From Aphidius gifuensis (Eukaryota > Arthropoda > Insecta > Hymenoptera > Braconidae): a DNA stretch of 64,000 bases. The DNA lies in assembly GCF_014905175.1 (NCBI RefSeq), contig NC_057792.1, forward strand, positions 16,808,963-16,872,962. The letters are read 5' to 3'. Shown here piece by piece: positions 13,215 through 25,302 of the stretch; the first letter of the stretch is position 1; every line of letters begins with the position of its first letter. The position numbers were made by a program, and so were the translations under genes. The notes under the pieces are model-generated. The model saw nothing but the letters and a program-made list of their open reading frames with translations. It was not told the origin of the DNA and made no database searches.

Positions 13215-16200
13215 ATGAAAGTCATTACCATTTCATTGCAGGTTGTGGTAATTTTATGGCTGGCTGTAACTACCATCGCAACCCCTTCAGCTAACGTCAA
13301 ACAAACCGTCGACGATAAGGTAATATTTTTAAATATTCTTCATTTTTCTCATTCATTCATTTCAAAACAACTATGAATATTCAAGACATAATCTTTTCAT
13401 CAAATGAATTGTTTCAAAAAATTCATGCGTAAATTAAAAAAATAAAAAGTAAACAAAATAAATATATTTATTTTAAAAATCAGTCAAAGGTTTAAAAAAC
13501 AAAATTTACAATATTTCTCTATATTAAAAAAAATATATATATATTTAACATGACACGTTCGCCTTGGTGGTATATACAAAATAAAAAATAAAATAAAAGT
13601 AGAATAAAAGGTGTACTAGGGGGTTGAAAAAAAATAGAGTATATGTTCCAAGAAAACATGCCGTCAGGCAAGAGTGAAATGCGGCTGTCTTTTCCATTAT
13701 TATTATTATTTTTTTATTATTATATTTTTTTCGTTTTCATATTACTGTATATTTTTATATATCTACCTGCAGTGTCATTCTTGGTTGTATATATATTACA
13801 TTTCTTATAGATATATATGTTTTTCTTTTACGGTTATTCATACGGTGTAAACAGGTTTTACTTAAATTTACGATGTAGAATCGTGTTATTCTCATAAACT
13901 TGAAATATAAAAATAATAAAATAAAATGCATAGATATGTATTTGATGTTGTTGAGGGTTTATATTTCGAATAAAATAATGTTTCATTGATCGAGTTGTAT
14001 ATTATATAGGATATTTTAGATCCAACTATAAAGTATCTAAAATATGCAGGATTGTGTGTACACCTGGGGGACAATGTTGTATGTACTGAAAGTGTATATA
14101 TTGAGGCAGTTTATGTTTCAGATGTAAAACCAAACAAACATACTTGATTCAACACAAGTAGATCTGGGTTAGAAAATTTCTATGCCTGAAGGTCGGGGAC
14201 ATTTACACAGCATCACATGTTACTTTATATTTTTTTTTCATTATTTTATTATTATGTACACACAACTTTTTGATTAACTGTTAATCAAAGGAAAAAAATA
14301 TAAAAAAAAACCTTCACACCTTTTTAATGAATTTTATCTTATTAATTTTGATGGCTCAATCATTGTAATCTTAATAAAAATCAAATTTATATTTAAAAAA
14401 TAAACTCATTAAAAAAAAAAGTAATTTAAATCTTGAATTTAAAAAAAAAAAAAGAAAAAATATATTTAGATAAAATCTATTTTAAAAATATTTAAAAGTT
14501 TTATCATAAAAAAAAAAAAAGTCATTGATAAAAAAGCTTGTGGGTTAAATATATATGGAAAATAAAAAAAGTTTTAAAATTGAAAATCATGAAAATTTTG
14601 TTTCATCAAAATTATATGTGAATTTTATTTTAAAATTAAAAACTTTTATCAGTTGACATATATATATGTAAACACACGCATGTATGAACCAAGAGAAATA
14701 ATATTCCACAAATTTACTGAATATATAGATATAGGTTTGTTGAATTTGAACCAAGGATTTATCCGAATATCTCGGCTTTCCGCTTGAGGGATAAGCCCCC
14801 TGGGTAACTTTTCCAGTATCATGATACTGGTGACCTGTGGTTAAAAGAAAAAAATAAAATACACACACACACAGTGAAAATAAACTAATATTATATACTC
14901 TTTCAACGTATATATGTATTCTAAAAAAAAAAAATATTCTGCATCTTTATTTTCTCCTCAAGTTTCATAGTAAAAAAAAAAAAAAAAAATTTTGCTTCAC
15001 CACTTAAGTGCTCGTCTCTCTGATTTTTTATTTTATTAAAAAAATAAAAACTTTTTTACATTGTTTATATTTTTAAGTTGAGGATATTTTGTTTATCTAG
15101 AAATCGAGACATTAATTTTGTCAATTATAAAATTTATAATGTTATTTAACGAAGTACTTTGAATTAACAAATACAAAATAGATCAATATCAAATTTAATC
15201 AATGACTATGTATACTGTCATAAAGATAAACAAGTTATCGGTTGTTAAAGTGTTGAATAACTGTATATATTGTATGCAATTGTCTGTGGCAAAAGGCAGA
15301 ACATTTTAGTCTACTAAATGACCAAGTTTGAACAATTGTCCTTAGAAATTGGGTTTTAAAATGATAGAAAGAGATGAGAACAATTGGCTAGCCACTGAGT
15401 TAGAGTTAAAACCACTTGACTTGGTGAACAGCAAGATAATCAGAAAATAAGTTGAACCAGCAAATAATCAATTCACTAAAGAAAAAAAAAATTAAAGCCA
15501 CCCTTTATGGTTTTCATATAAAAAATCATTTAAATTTTGTTATTTTTTCATATTCCTTTGTCAATGTTATTTCCTTTTTTTTTATTTTCCATCATCATTC
15601 TCTCACATTTACGTTTATTTTTATCATTTTTTTTTTTTAAATTTATAACTTTCAATTGGTGACAGAATAGGACGTGACTCGAAAGTTGTCCCACTTTTAT
15701 TTTTATCTTTTGCTATACTCAGCAAAAAAAAAATAAAAAAAAAAAATTGCAACTTTAGGAAGGACGAAATAAATATATATATATATATATAGTTTAAAGA
15801 AAAGGGTAGATAAAAAAAAAAAAAAGTAAAATGTTTAATATAAAAAGTGTATGTATCGTTTGACATCGGTTCTAATTAACGAGGGCACTTGTAAAACTTG
15901 CCAGTGATTTTCTGTAAATCGACATTGAAAATTCAACAAACCCCAGGACTTTCATCTATTGAATGGCCTTTGGGCAGTAAGAAAAAGAGCAAAACTCTTT
16001 GGCAATATATAAATAGATATATAGTAAATGTTGAATTGAAGAATTGCCATGAGCAAACTACCGGGTTAATACATAAACGTTCATATACTTTTATCACATG
16101 TATATACTATACCAACACAACACTGAATCAATGTATTGAATTCAACCAGTCCACTTTCTCAAGATGCTTTTCATATACTTGAATCACAGCATCAACTGTG

Positions 16201-17494
16201 TATATATTTTATTTAACATGTATTTGTGAGTTTACTTTTTTTTTTTATTTTTTACCACAAAACTTTGAAATTTGTCCTCCTTTCGAAACATCTACCACTC
16301 TCAATTTAATTTCATAAAAACAAATACCACTCCCACATTAAAATACATAAATATTTTTATTATTTTATCCAATTATTTTATTAATAAAAAAATAATTTCA
16401 CTTTCATAAATCATCATCAAAATAATACATCAAATATTTTCTTAAAAAATATCTTTTTTCGAATAAACATGATAAATGTCATTTATATACTTTCACATAT
16501 TTTATTTTTTTTTCCTTATAATTTATAGATAAATTTTTGATTATGTTAATTTAAATATTTTAATGGTATTTACATGTTTTTTTTTTTTTATAGAAAACAG
16601 CAGATTATCGTTATGGATATAATATTGATGAGAATAATGAAAAAGGTTATGGTAAAACTGAAATGAAAAATGGAGATTCAGCAAGTGGTAGATATTTTAT
16701 AAATGGTGAAGAATCATATACCGATGTTAAATATGTTGCTGACAAGTTGGGATATCATCCAGTTGTCAAATATAGATCATCAAATGGAAGACGTGCCACT
16801 ACCACACAATCAACAGTCAATAGAAATGCACAAAAGTTACAACAAGATGAAACAAATATCGTTAGTAAAATAATCAATATTAAATTGTCTTGAATTAATC
16901 CAAGTCAATCTTTTAATAGAATTAAATAAACTTCCTTTTTTTCTCTCTCTTTTTACTGATATATATTAACTTGCTTTTTTGTTTTTTCCTATTTCTATCA
17001 TTTTTTTTATCTTTTTTTTTTTGTTACAGGAGAATCCAGTTAAATTGACTGGAGATAGACAAGCTTCATTGGATACCAAATCAGTGCCAATTGATCAGAA
17101 CAATAAATCCAATGAGAAAACTACCTTTGCTGAGTCATCAACGTCAATTACATTCATTAAAAATAATAAAAAAAAAATTAATGAAAACATTAAAAGTACA
17201 TTAGTCATTGAAAACTCTGGTAGTTTTGGTAAACGTGTACCTAATACCAAAATTAATATAACAAATAATGTAAATAATAAACAAATTGATGATTTAGAAA
17301 GTTCAACGACAAGACAAATAGCATCGAGTGTTATTTATTCAACACCACCACCAACACTACCACCACCAACAACAACAACAACAACAATAAAACCAATTAA
17401 AAGAAATATTAATGATGAAAAAGTATCAATATCATTGTCAAATAAAACTCGTAATAGTCCAACTAATCGTTTACGTGAGTATCTAAGCTCATCG

Positions 17495-17527
<33 letters not shown>

Positions 17528-20260
17528 ACATTACCAGCACCATCATCATCACAAGCACCAATACGATTATCAGTACGTAAAGTTTTAAGAAACAGAAATT
17601 TATCACATAATAAACCTGATAAACGAAAAACTGATAACAACAAATCAATTGATAATTTAAATAATAATAAATTATCAGAAATAGTGAGTGAATCAAAAAG
17701 GTCAAATAAATTTGAAAAGCCTATTGTTGTTGCTGAAGTTCCAAGCTATGAATATAGTACAACATTTCCATGCACTGACGATAATAATGTATCAGTTACC
17801 ACAGTGAAAACTGACATTGACAGGGAGTCAAGTACAGTGAACTATTCATCAAATAAACAAGACGTTGTTACTCAAAAATTTACTGATTATGATCGTATTA
17901 CAACGTCATCTTTAATATTAAATCCTATACAAGCTGGAGTATCTTTGATAAACTTAGATGAAACACATTCAACTGTTGAAGAACCTCAGGCTAGTGTCAG
18001 TCAAACACCAGTTATAACTGATGCAACAGTAACATCATTTGTAACTCAACCAATACAAGAAATAAATAAAATAACAACAGAATTACCAACTATTTCAACA
18101 ACTGAAAAAATAATTGATAATGAATGGTCAAATAAAATTGAAAATTTAATTGAAGTTACAAGTCAGTCGACGTTTAATCAAGACATTAGTATACCACAAC
18201 CAAATCCAACTGAATCTTCATATGAAAATATTTATTTAGATAATATTAGTGTTGATCAAACACCATCAACAACCACACCAACTTATCAAGATGATTCGTC
18301 ATTTGAAATTCAAAAATCTGTTGAATTATATCACAATTCACCTGTTGAAGAAATACATTATCCTGGTCAAGCCATGCCTCAAGTATTTGGCAATGATTAT
18401 AATAAAAATTTTGAATATTTTATACAACAACAACAACAGCAGAATCAACAAGATCAACATGATCAACAACAGCAGTATTATGATCAACGACAACAAAAAC
18501 AAGAATATCATCAAGAGCAACAACAGCAGCAACAGCAACAACAACAGCAACAACAGCAACAGCAACAACAAGGATATCAACATGATCAACAATATGATCA
18601 ACAACAACAACAACAGTACGTGACTTTTAATCAAGACGAATCACAATCAATGAAAAATACAAATAAAAAACGTGAAGAATCATTTATCAGTGAACAAATA
18701 CTTCAAGAATTACACACATCACCAGAAATATTATTTGAAAATGTAAATAAACACATTGAAGAATTTAATGATAATCATGAAGTTGCAATAACACATGGAA
18801 ATAATTTACAAAAAATGAATAACAATACAGAAAATGTAAATTATTCTGAATCTCAAGAAATTAATCAACCGACATATGTTGCTGAAGTTGGCCATGTTAA
18901 TACAGATATTATAAAAAATATAAATAATCAAAATAATGATAAATTAATTATAAATAATAATTATCAAGAATTTATAAGTAGTACAGCATTACCAGAACAA
19001 CAACAACAACAAACCAAACAAGCAATTAAATCATCAATATCAAGTACACCATCAAATAGCATTTATTTCAATACAATTGGACAAAATTTACCAATTGACA
19101 TTGCAAGTAATAATCAAGATAAAAATCTAATTTATACAAATAATAATAATTATAATAAAAATATAAAAAATAAACCAGTTGAAGTTACAATTGAACAATC
19201 ATATTCAATACCATTTGATGATATTGTTGATAAAAAACAAATAAAATATCAATTTAATCAGCCCCAAAATAATCAATATTTTGTACAGCCACAAAATAAC
19301 CAATTTTTCATAAACCCACAAAATAATCCAGCTAATAGACATCAGTATTATCAGCCTGAAAAAATGATTGAAAATTCAGTCCACATGTTTAATACAGTCG
19401 ACAAGAAAAACGTATTTCAAATACCATCACAATCTTATTCAATTGGAATTCCATTAAGATCACAACAGTATAGAATTGATGATACAAAATATATTGAAAA
19501 TAGTCTTAAAATACCAACGACATATGTTAATCAATATCAAGTTGGTTATCAACAACAGCAATTGAATAAACAACAAAATAGTAACTCTAATTTAAAACAA
19601 TACAATCAACAATTTAATCAACAATTAAAAAATTTTTCACAACAAAATAATCAATATTATAATTTTCCAAGACCATTGAATCAATATGATAATATGATTC
19701 ATCAACAAACATTTAATAAAAGATATGCAACAGTATTACCACAACAAAAATTAAATAATAATTATCAACAAGTTGTTAATAATAAACAAGGGCAAATTAA
19801 ATATCCACAATTAAATAATAATTATCAATTAAATCCATATCAAATACAATCAAATTATTTAACAAATAATAATAATAATCAAGTAATTTATCAAAATAAA
19901 TTAGTACAAGTTGAAAAAAAAAATCAACAATATCCTGTCAAGTCATTTGTACAAAATTGTGTTAATGATTTGATTGAAAATAATAATAATGAGTATCATG
20001 GTCCAGTACCATTACCACAAATTGGATTGAATCATCATCAAGAAAATCAAGTGGTACATCCGGCCAATCAAGATACACTTAGATATTTGGCAAATAGTCC
20101 AAGATTTAATAGCCAAACTTTCTTGAGACGTACAAGATTACCAGACACATATTATCCAACTTTAACTAGTAATTTTAGACAATCAAAAATGGAGTATGGT
20201 TTTAAACCACCAATGATACCATCAATACAATATGATGAACAAACAGCAACTCAAATTTAA
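13215..20260 (+). CDS. R&R (chitin_bind_4) cuticular protein with giant Gln/Asn-rich tail
   Basis: Three exons keep one frame: 13215-13319, 16594-16860 and 17030-20260, predicting 1,200 residues. Exon 1 encodes MKVITISLQVV..., a clear signal peptide with probable cleavage near ATPSA. Exon 2 carries a compact R&R chitin-binding domain (about residues 40-92), with YRYGYNIDENNEKGYG, an acidic/Gly GKTEMKNGDSASGRY core and YVADKLGYHPVVKY at its end. Exon 3 is low-complexity: Ser/Thr-rich, then a Pro/Thr patch (17339-17400), then Gln runs (about residues 590-655) and long Asn/Gln/Tyr-rich sequence. It has almost no Cys. The protein should be secreted and bind cuticular chitin, with a disordered matrix-forming tail. 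The donor at 16861 is the weak GTTAGT. If it is not used, translation stops at 16893, giving a 135-residue form of ordinary cuticle-protein size. The sequence TTTCATTGCAG before 13242 could also act as an acceptor, but the TATA box and first ATG favour the start given. AATAAA occurs at 20540-20545 and 20556-20561. Confidence 0.85.
14269..14289. repeat. 10-bp-arm palindrome TTTGATTAAC-T-GTTAATCAAA
   Basis: The two 10-bp arms are exact reverse complements around a single central T. ATTAAC/GTTAAT half-sites are homeodomain-like. It lies in the first intron of the large cuticular protein gene, so a dimeric transcription-factor site is possible but not shown. Confidence 0.5.
14813..14830. repeat. 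perfect 18-bp palindrome CCAGTATCATGATACTGG
   Basis: The two 9-bp halves are exact reverse complements without a spacer. It sits at the end of a roughly 90-bp patch that is clearly less AT-rich than its surroundings (14740-14840). Being mixed in sequence rather than A/T-only makes it less likely to be a trivial product of composition. Confidence 0.6.
18424..18620 (+). repeat. CAA/CAG (polyglutamine) coding microsatellite
   Basis: An imperfect CAA/CAG triplet tract interrupted by GAT, CAT and TAT codons, lying wholly inside exon 3 of the large cuticular protein. The longest pure Gln run is about 18 codons, near 18520-18570. Mixed CAA/CAG codons suggest selection for Gln and partial protection from slippage, but length polymorphism is expected. 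Confidence 0.9.
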
Positions 20261-22826
20261 CATTAAATTTTTATAATTAAATTTATATACATATACTATT
20301 TTTTTTTGTTTTTTTATTTTTTTGTGAATTACTAATTTAATATATATAATTTAAAAATAATTAAATGTACATTATAAATATTTAATAATAATATAATTTT
20401 TATTTGCTGTTTTTAGATTCATTTATATATTTGTTTTTTATTTGTCAACAGTATTTTAAGAGTAAAGTAATTTAAATATTATTTTTTGTATAAATTATTT
20501 TGATTGAACGATTGATAATATTGATGTTTGAATTATGATAATAAATAATTGCTAGAATAAAGATGAATAATTTTATTTTTTTATTAATATAAATAAGTTT
20601 GTCAATTTTTTTCTTTTTTAATTTTATTTATTGTTTTTTTATTTTTTTATTTTGACCATATACTAAACAGATTAAAACTCGTTGGGTCTATATAAAGTTT
20701 TTCGATAAAAACAAACGATGACAAAGAAAAGTGGTTTGAAATTGAAATAAGAAAAAAAAAAAACTATATCTATCTATAAAAAACAAGTCTAGAAAATGTC
20801 ATTTAGAATTGTCTTAAGTAAGAGAAGTAAGTTAGTTCAAGGAAAAACAATAATACGCTTGAAAAACTTATGAACCATTAATTTAATGTCTAGCATTTAA
20901 TTGAGAAAAGTGTTATATATCGTACAAGTTTTATTATTATTTTAATTTGTAGATGATTTGACAAATAAGTTTTTGAAAAAAAAAGTAAATTTTATCAGTT
21001 AAAAAATACGTTAAAGAAAAAGATAGATATACTTATTTGTCACTTAATATATTGGGATATAAAGTCAGCTGATATACAATATATATATACAACAAAAATA
21101 TAAGGGTAGATAAAAATAATAGAGGGAGAATTTGAGGTAGCTAAAGAAGAGACATCAACTATCATCTTGCTGACTTATCTTTCAGCTACTTTTTCATATA
21201 TATATTTTACTTTTTTTTCCTCACTTTATTTATTTTTATTTTATTTTTCCTTTCTTTAAAACAACGTATGAAAAAAAAAAATAAAAATAAAGTTTATTAC
21301 TCGAAAAGTCACTGGGATTTTTCTTTGCAATATAGAACCAATTCCAATATTTTATCATGACTTTGTTGACCGTCAATATAACAATATGTTATCATAAAAA
21401 TTTACGCTTATTTATTATTATTATTATTTGTTTTTTTCTCAATACTAAATTTCTATATAAAATAATCAAACCACATTATTACATTTTTTTTATATCTAAT
21501 AAAATGTTTTTTATGATCAATATGAAAATAATTATTAATATTATTTATTGTAATACTTGAATGAAATAGTAAAATAAATAAATAAATAAGTGTTGAATTA
21601 ATGAAATATAAATATTCATTATAATTTAAATAAATATAGATTATATTAAATTTAATAATGTATGAAATTAATTTAATATTTTTATATATAATGAAAAATT
21701 AAATAATAATAATTATGTTATTAGTTGTTCAAATAAATGAGTATTACACAAGTATTAAATTGTATAAAATTGTTAAAATGCAAACGAAGTGAATTAATAT
21801 CTGCATTTTAGAGTCGATAAAGTTCAGTTAAGTGTAGAAATATACGGCAGCCGTTTTCTGCTAACCTGGTTCAATCACGATAATGTGCTTACCAAGGCTG
21901 CCAAAGAAATAGCATTAGCCTACCGACTTTTTTTTCATCCCTTTTGCCTTTTTTTTTATTTTTATTCTTACTACCCCTCTTCTCTCACCATCAAGTCCAT
22001 CACTTCTTCAAATATATACATACATTCACCTTCTCCTCTCATTTCTGGGCACACTTTATTCAAAAAAAAAATACAAAAAATAAAAAAGAATCCCTTTGGT
22101 TCACAATGCTCCCTTTGCCACCTGAATCCATCTGGAGTTCATTTCATGAAATCTACATTATGCAAATTAACTCAAAAAAAATATAAAAAATACCGGATAA
22201 AAGTCTAGATCCTCCACAAGACTCAAAGTGCCCTTTTTTTTTAATTTTTTTTTTAACCGTAAAATTGACTTAATATGTCTGACTATGTTACATTTATACT
22301 ACTTGATACAGTAGAACTTGACATTTACCGACTTTATTGTACTATTATTATTTTATTAAAAACTAACTATAAATATTATTTAATTTATTTGTCGTGAGTT
22401 AATTTTTTGTTTAGTTAAAAAAAAATATAAAAAAATAAACATTTTATGTATAAATTTTTGTATATATTTAGCCACAGTCATTATGAGATAATCAGTTTGA
22501 AAGTGAGGGTAGAAAGATGTCCGGGGGATTAAAAGCCCATTAAGGTTGTGGTAAGTAACTCAGTGATATTTTTCGGTATCCTTTTTAGTATCCACAAATG
22601 AACTGGCACCTTTGCACACTTACCAACCCCTCTAGTTAATACAAGAAAAAAAAATAAATAAATATATGTATACATAAAGAGCTCACTTGGGGTGTAACAC
22701 ACTTGTTTCCACAAATAATCGTCGACCTGCGGCCACTCTAACCAAGTGAAAAATAAAAAGAAAAACAAAAAAAAAAATTAGAAATAAAAATCCATGGAAT
22801 TAAAGAAAAAGATATACTTGACTGGT

Positions 22827-22852
22827 GGTTGGTTGGTTGGTTGGTTGGTTGG
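22827..22852. repeat. GGTT tetranucleotide repeat, six copies
   Basis: Six uninterrupted GGTT units plus GG, in otherwise AT-rich flanks. It is a simple microsatellite with no sign of function. Confidence 0.9.
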
Positions 22853-24158
22853 TCGAGGGTAGAAAAAATATATAAACATCAAAAAAAGGAGAAAAAAAAA
22901 AAGGTTAAAAGTGAGAGAAAAGTAACCGAGATTGTGCTGTTCATAGCAACATTTTGTACACTATATATGTGACGTTTGTTAAAGCTGGCCAAAACGTTTA
23001 TTACACCATGGTGAATTAAACCGAAAAAGCTCAACATATGCACTGATCTTTGCTGTAAATTTTAGTTATAAAAATACGTAATAGTTACTGGAGTGATAAA
23101 AAAATAAATATATAAAAGATAAACAACATAAAAGTAAACATAAATATTCAAGCTGATAACAAGAATTTAAGTAGATGTATATTAAAAAAAATTAAATTAA
23201 ATTCTGGTCAAAATCATAAAATACTCAGAGCTTAAATATCTAAAAAATACACGTCATAAAATATTATTTGTATATTTTATAAATATTATTTTTTAATTTA
23301 TTAAAATAATTAAAAATAGCAATGAATTGAAAATATTAATTTTATAACAAGACTTTTAATGATATGAATAATTTTTTTGTGATAATAAAATTGAAGTTGA
23401 TAGTTTGAAAATGAAAATGATAGATTTTGTGAATGACAATGAACTTGAGAGTAATAATGCTTGAGACTTAATATTATAGTCAAATGGCATACTCAATGTT
23501 CGTATGAAATAACACAAGTGAAACGAGGTCGAATTTGACATACACATACACATTTGTACACACACATATACACAAAGTATATTCTCTCTCAATTTAATGT
23601 TACGTTGTTATACTTGTTCAGTTTTGTTGAAAGTATCTTATATGGTTTTGTGACTGCAACACATGTGTAATATTGGCAACGTGTGTGTGACAGTTTTACT
23701 TTTACTACTATTGTCATATGGTCCTTGGGTATTCTCTTTTAAAAATCACATTTATTTATATGGCAAAAGATTTTTTAAACGAAAAAAATTTATTTTATTA
23801 CTTATTGTAGAGAATATGAATTTTTTTTTTTTCATTTAATTTGATGGAAATTAATTTTTAAAAATAAAATTTATATTTTTAACTTGTATAATTGTAAATT
23901 AATTATTAAAAAAAATATATTGTTATTTATTTTTCTTTTTCAAAGTTTTGTTTGTTTTTTTTTTGAATTATTTTATCAAACATAATTTAATTTTTTTTTT
24001 TTTTTTTTTTTTGTAATATTATATGTATATAAAACTTTTCAACGACTCCTGAATTCACAAGTTTTTTTCTTTTATTTTTTTTAATGAAAATGAGATAAAT
24101 GTACGGTATAGAAAATAATAAAAAACAAGTAATGGAACTAGAGGTTTATAAAGGATAT

Positions 24159-24186
24159 GATCTTACCTGCAAGGCTGAAAAGATAA
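24159..24186 (-). other. recursive-splice-site-like motif (minus strand)
   Basis: Read on the minus strand, a pyrimidine-rich stretch (TTCGTTATCTTTTCAG) is followed by CCTTGCAG|GTAAGA. This is an acceptor butted directly onto a strong donor, the form of a zero-length ratchet exon used in long insect introns. No minus-strand gene is proven here, so function is speculative. Confidence 0.25.
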
Positions 24187-25302
24187 CGAATAGAAAAAAA
24201 AAAGAGGAAAAAATATAGTAAAAAAAATTGCATCTCTTCCATGCAGCTTTTATTAGCGCATTAATGAAATAAGTCGACGGAGAAGTACGTTAATTGACTT
24301 GGATAAAAAAGCATAAAAAAATTATTCACAGACTTATAAAGCTAACAAAAAAAAAGGATACAAACCAGTAGAAAAATGAATGACGTTTCAGTATAAATTA
24401 TAAGCACCACAGTATTTTTTTTTTTTTAATAATTCCTTTGTTTTTACACTCTCTAACTCGTTTTTTTTATTCATTCTTTATTTTTAAATGTTTATGAAAA
24501 GTTTAAAATTACAAAAGTTGGTTACTCAGAATAGCAAAAGCTTGAAAAAACCTTGCACTGAATTAATAATAAATAAAATAAAAAATTTTTAAAACTGGCA
24601 CCATCAAGCTATCAAAAAAATAAATAAATAAATATGAAACAAGTTATAGATACCTACATGTATTTTAAATTAATTTTATCAAGAAAATAAATTCAAAATT
24701 ATTCATTATTATAAATGAACTGTAAATAAATAAATAAAAAAATATAATAAAAGTGTAAAGAGCAACGATGAGTGCGAGAATAAATTATGAAAAGAAAAAA
24801 AAATTAAAAGTAATAACAAAAAACTACGAATTTACATGCACAGAACGCATTTTAACGGACACACTTGCATTCATTTCACTTGAAAAATAATTACAATTGC
24901 AAATAGAATAAGCAGGGTAAGATGTATAAATATTAATATATATAAAATAAGAGAAGTATATGTTTCCGGAGTTACGAAGATGGTTGAAGCCTTCACTTTA
25001 ATCTCACTCTCAAAATTTAAACTGACTATAATCCTATCCCTTCTTTTTCATTTTTTTTTTTTTTTATTTCATCTTATTCTTTCACATTTTTCAACACACA
25101 CGCACACATATCCTTATGAATTTTTAATTTAAAACCAAATAAACGATGAAAGAGAAATTTTTATTCTCCCACTTGAATATTATTTTATGTACATATTTTT
25201 GCGTTATTCCATCACATTTATTATTATTTTTAAACTTTCCGGCCCACAAAACAGTCAAACTTTATTTTCGAATCGAGTCGCTAAAAAAATCAGCAATTCG
25301 GA

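Larger units (their letters stand above)
13320..16593 (+). other. first intron of the large cuticular protein gene
   Basis: The donor is AAG|GTAATA and the acceptor is TTTTTTTATAG, with phase 0. The 3.3-kb intron holds two perfect palindromes (14269-14289 and 14813-14830, listed separately), a GC-richer patch at 14740-14840, and three ACAATTG hexamer-like sites between about 15275 and 15390 that resemble SOX-type binding sites. No extra exon is supported. Confidence 0.6.
20261..25302. other. intergenic region, AT-rich
   Basis: About 5 kb without a supported gene. It contains GC-richer patches near 21850-21910, 22490-22560 and 22690-22750, a GGTT tandem repeat (22827-22852), and a minus-strand recursive-splice-like motif near 24166. 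The open frames in this stretch are A/T-driven, with no homology-like composition. Confidence 0.5.

Noticed and set aside
14741..14840. Possible tRNA or small structured RNA at the GC-richer patch
   Set aside because: No cloverleaf with acceptor and T-arm consensus (GGTTC) could be found; only the 18-bp palindrome stands out.
15898..16182. Plus-strand frame MPVIFCKSTLKIQQTPG...
   Set aside because: Within the first intron of the large cuticular gene. No acceptor or donor fits the phase-0 junction between 13319 and 16594, and the composition looks random.
18249..18634. Ile/Asn-rich plus-strand frame and Leu-rich minus-strand frame over the polyQ tract
   Set aside because: These are off-frame readings of the CAA/CAG repeat inside the large cuticular exon.
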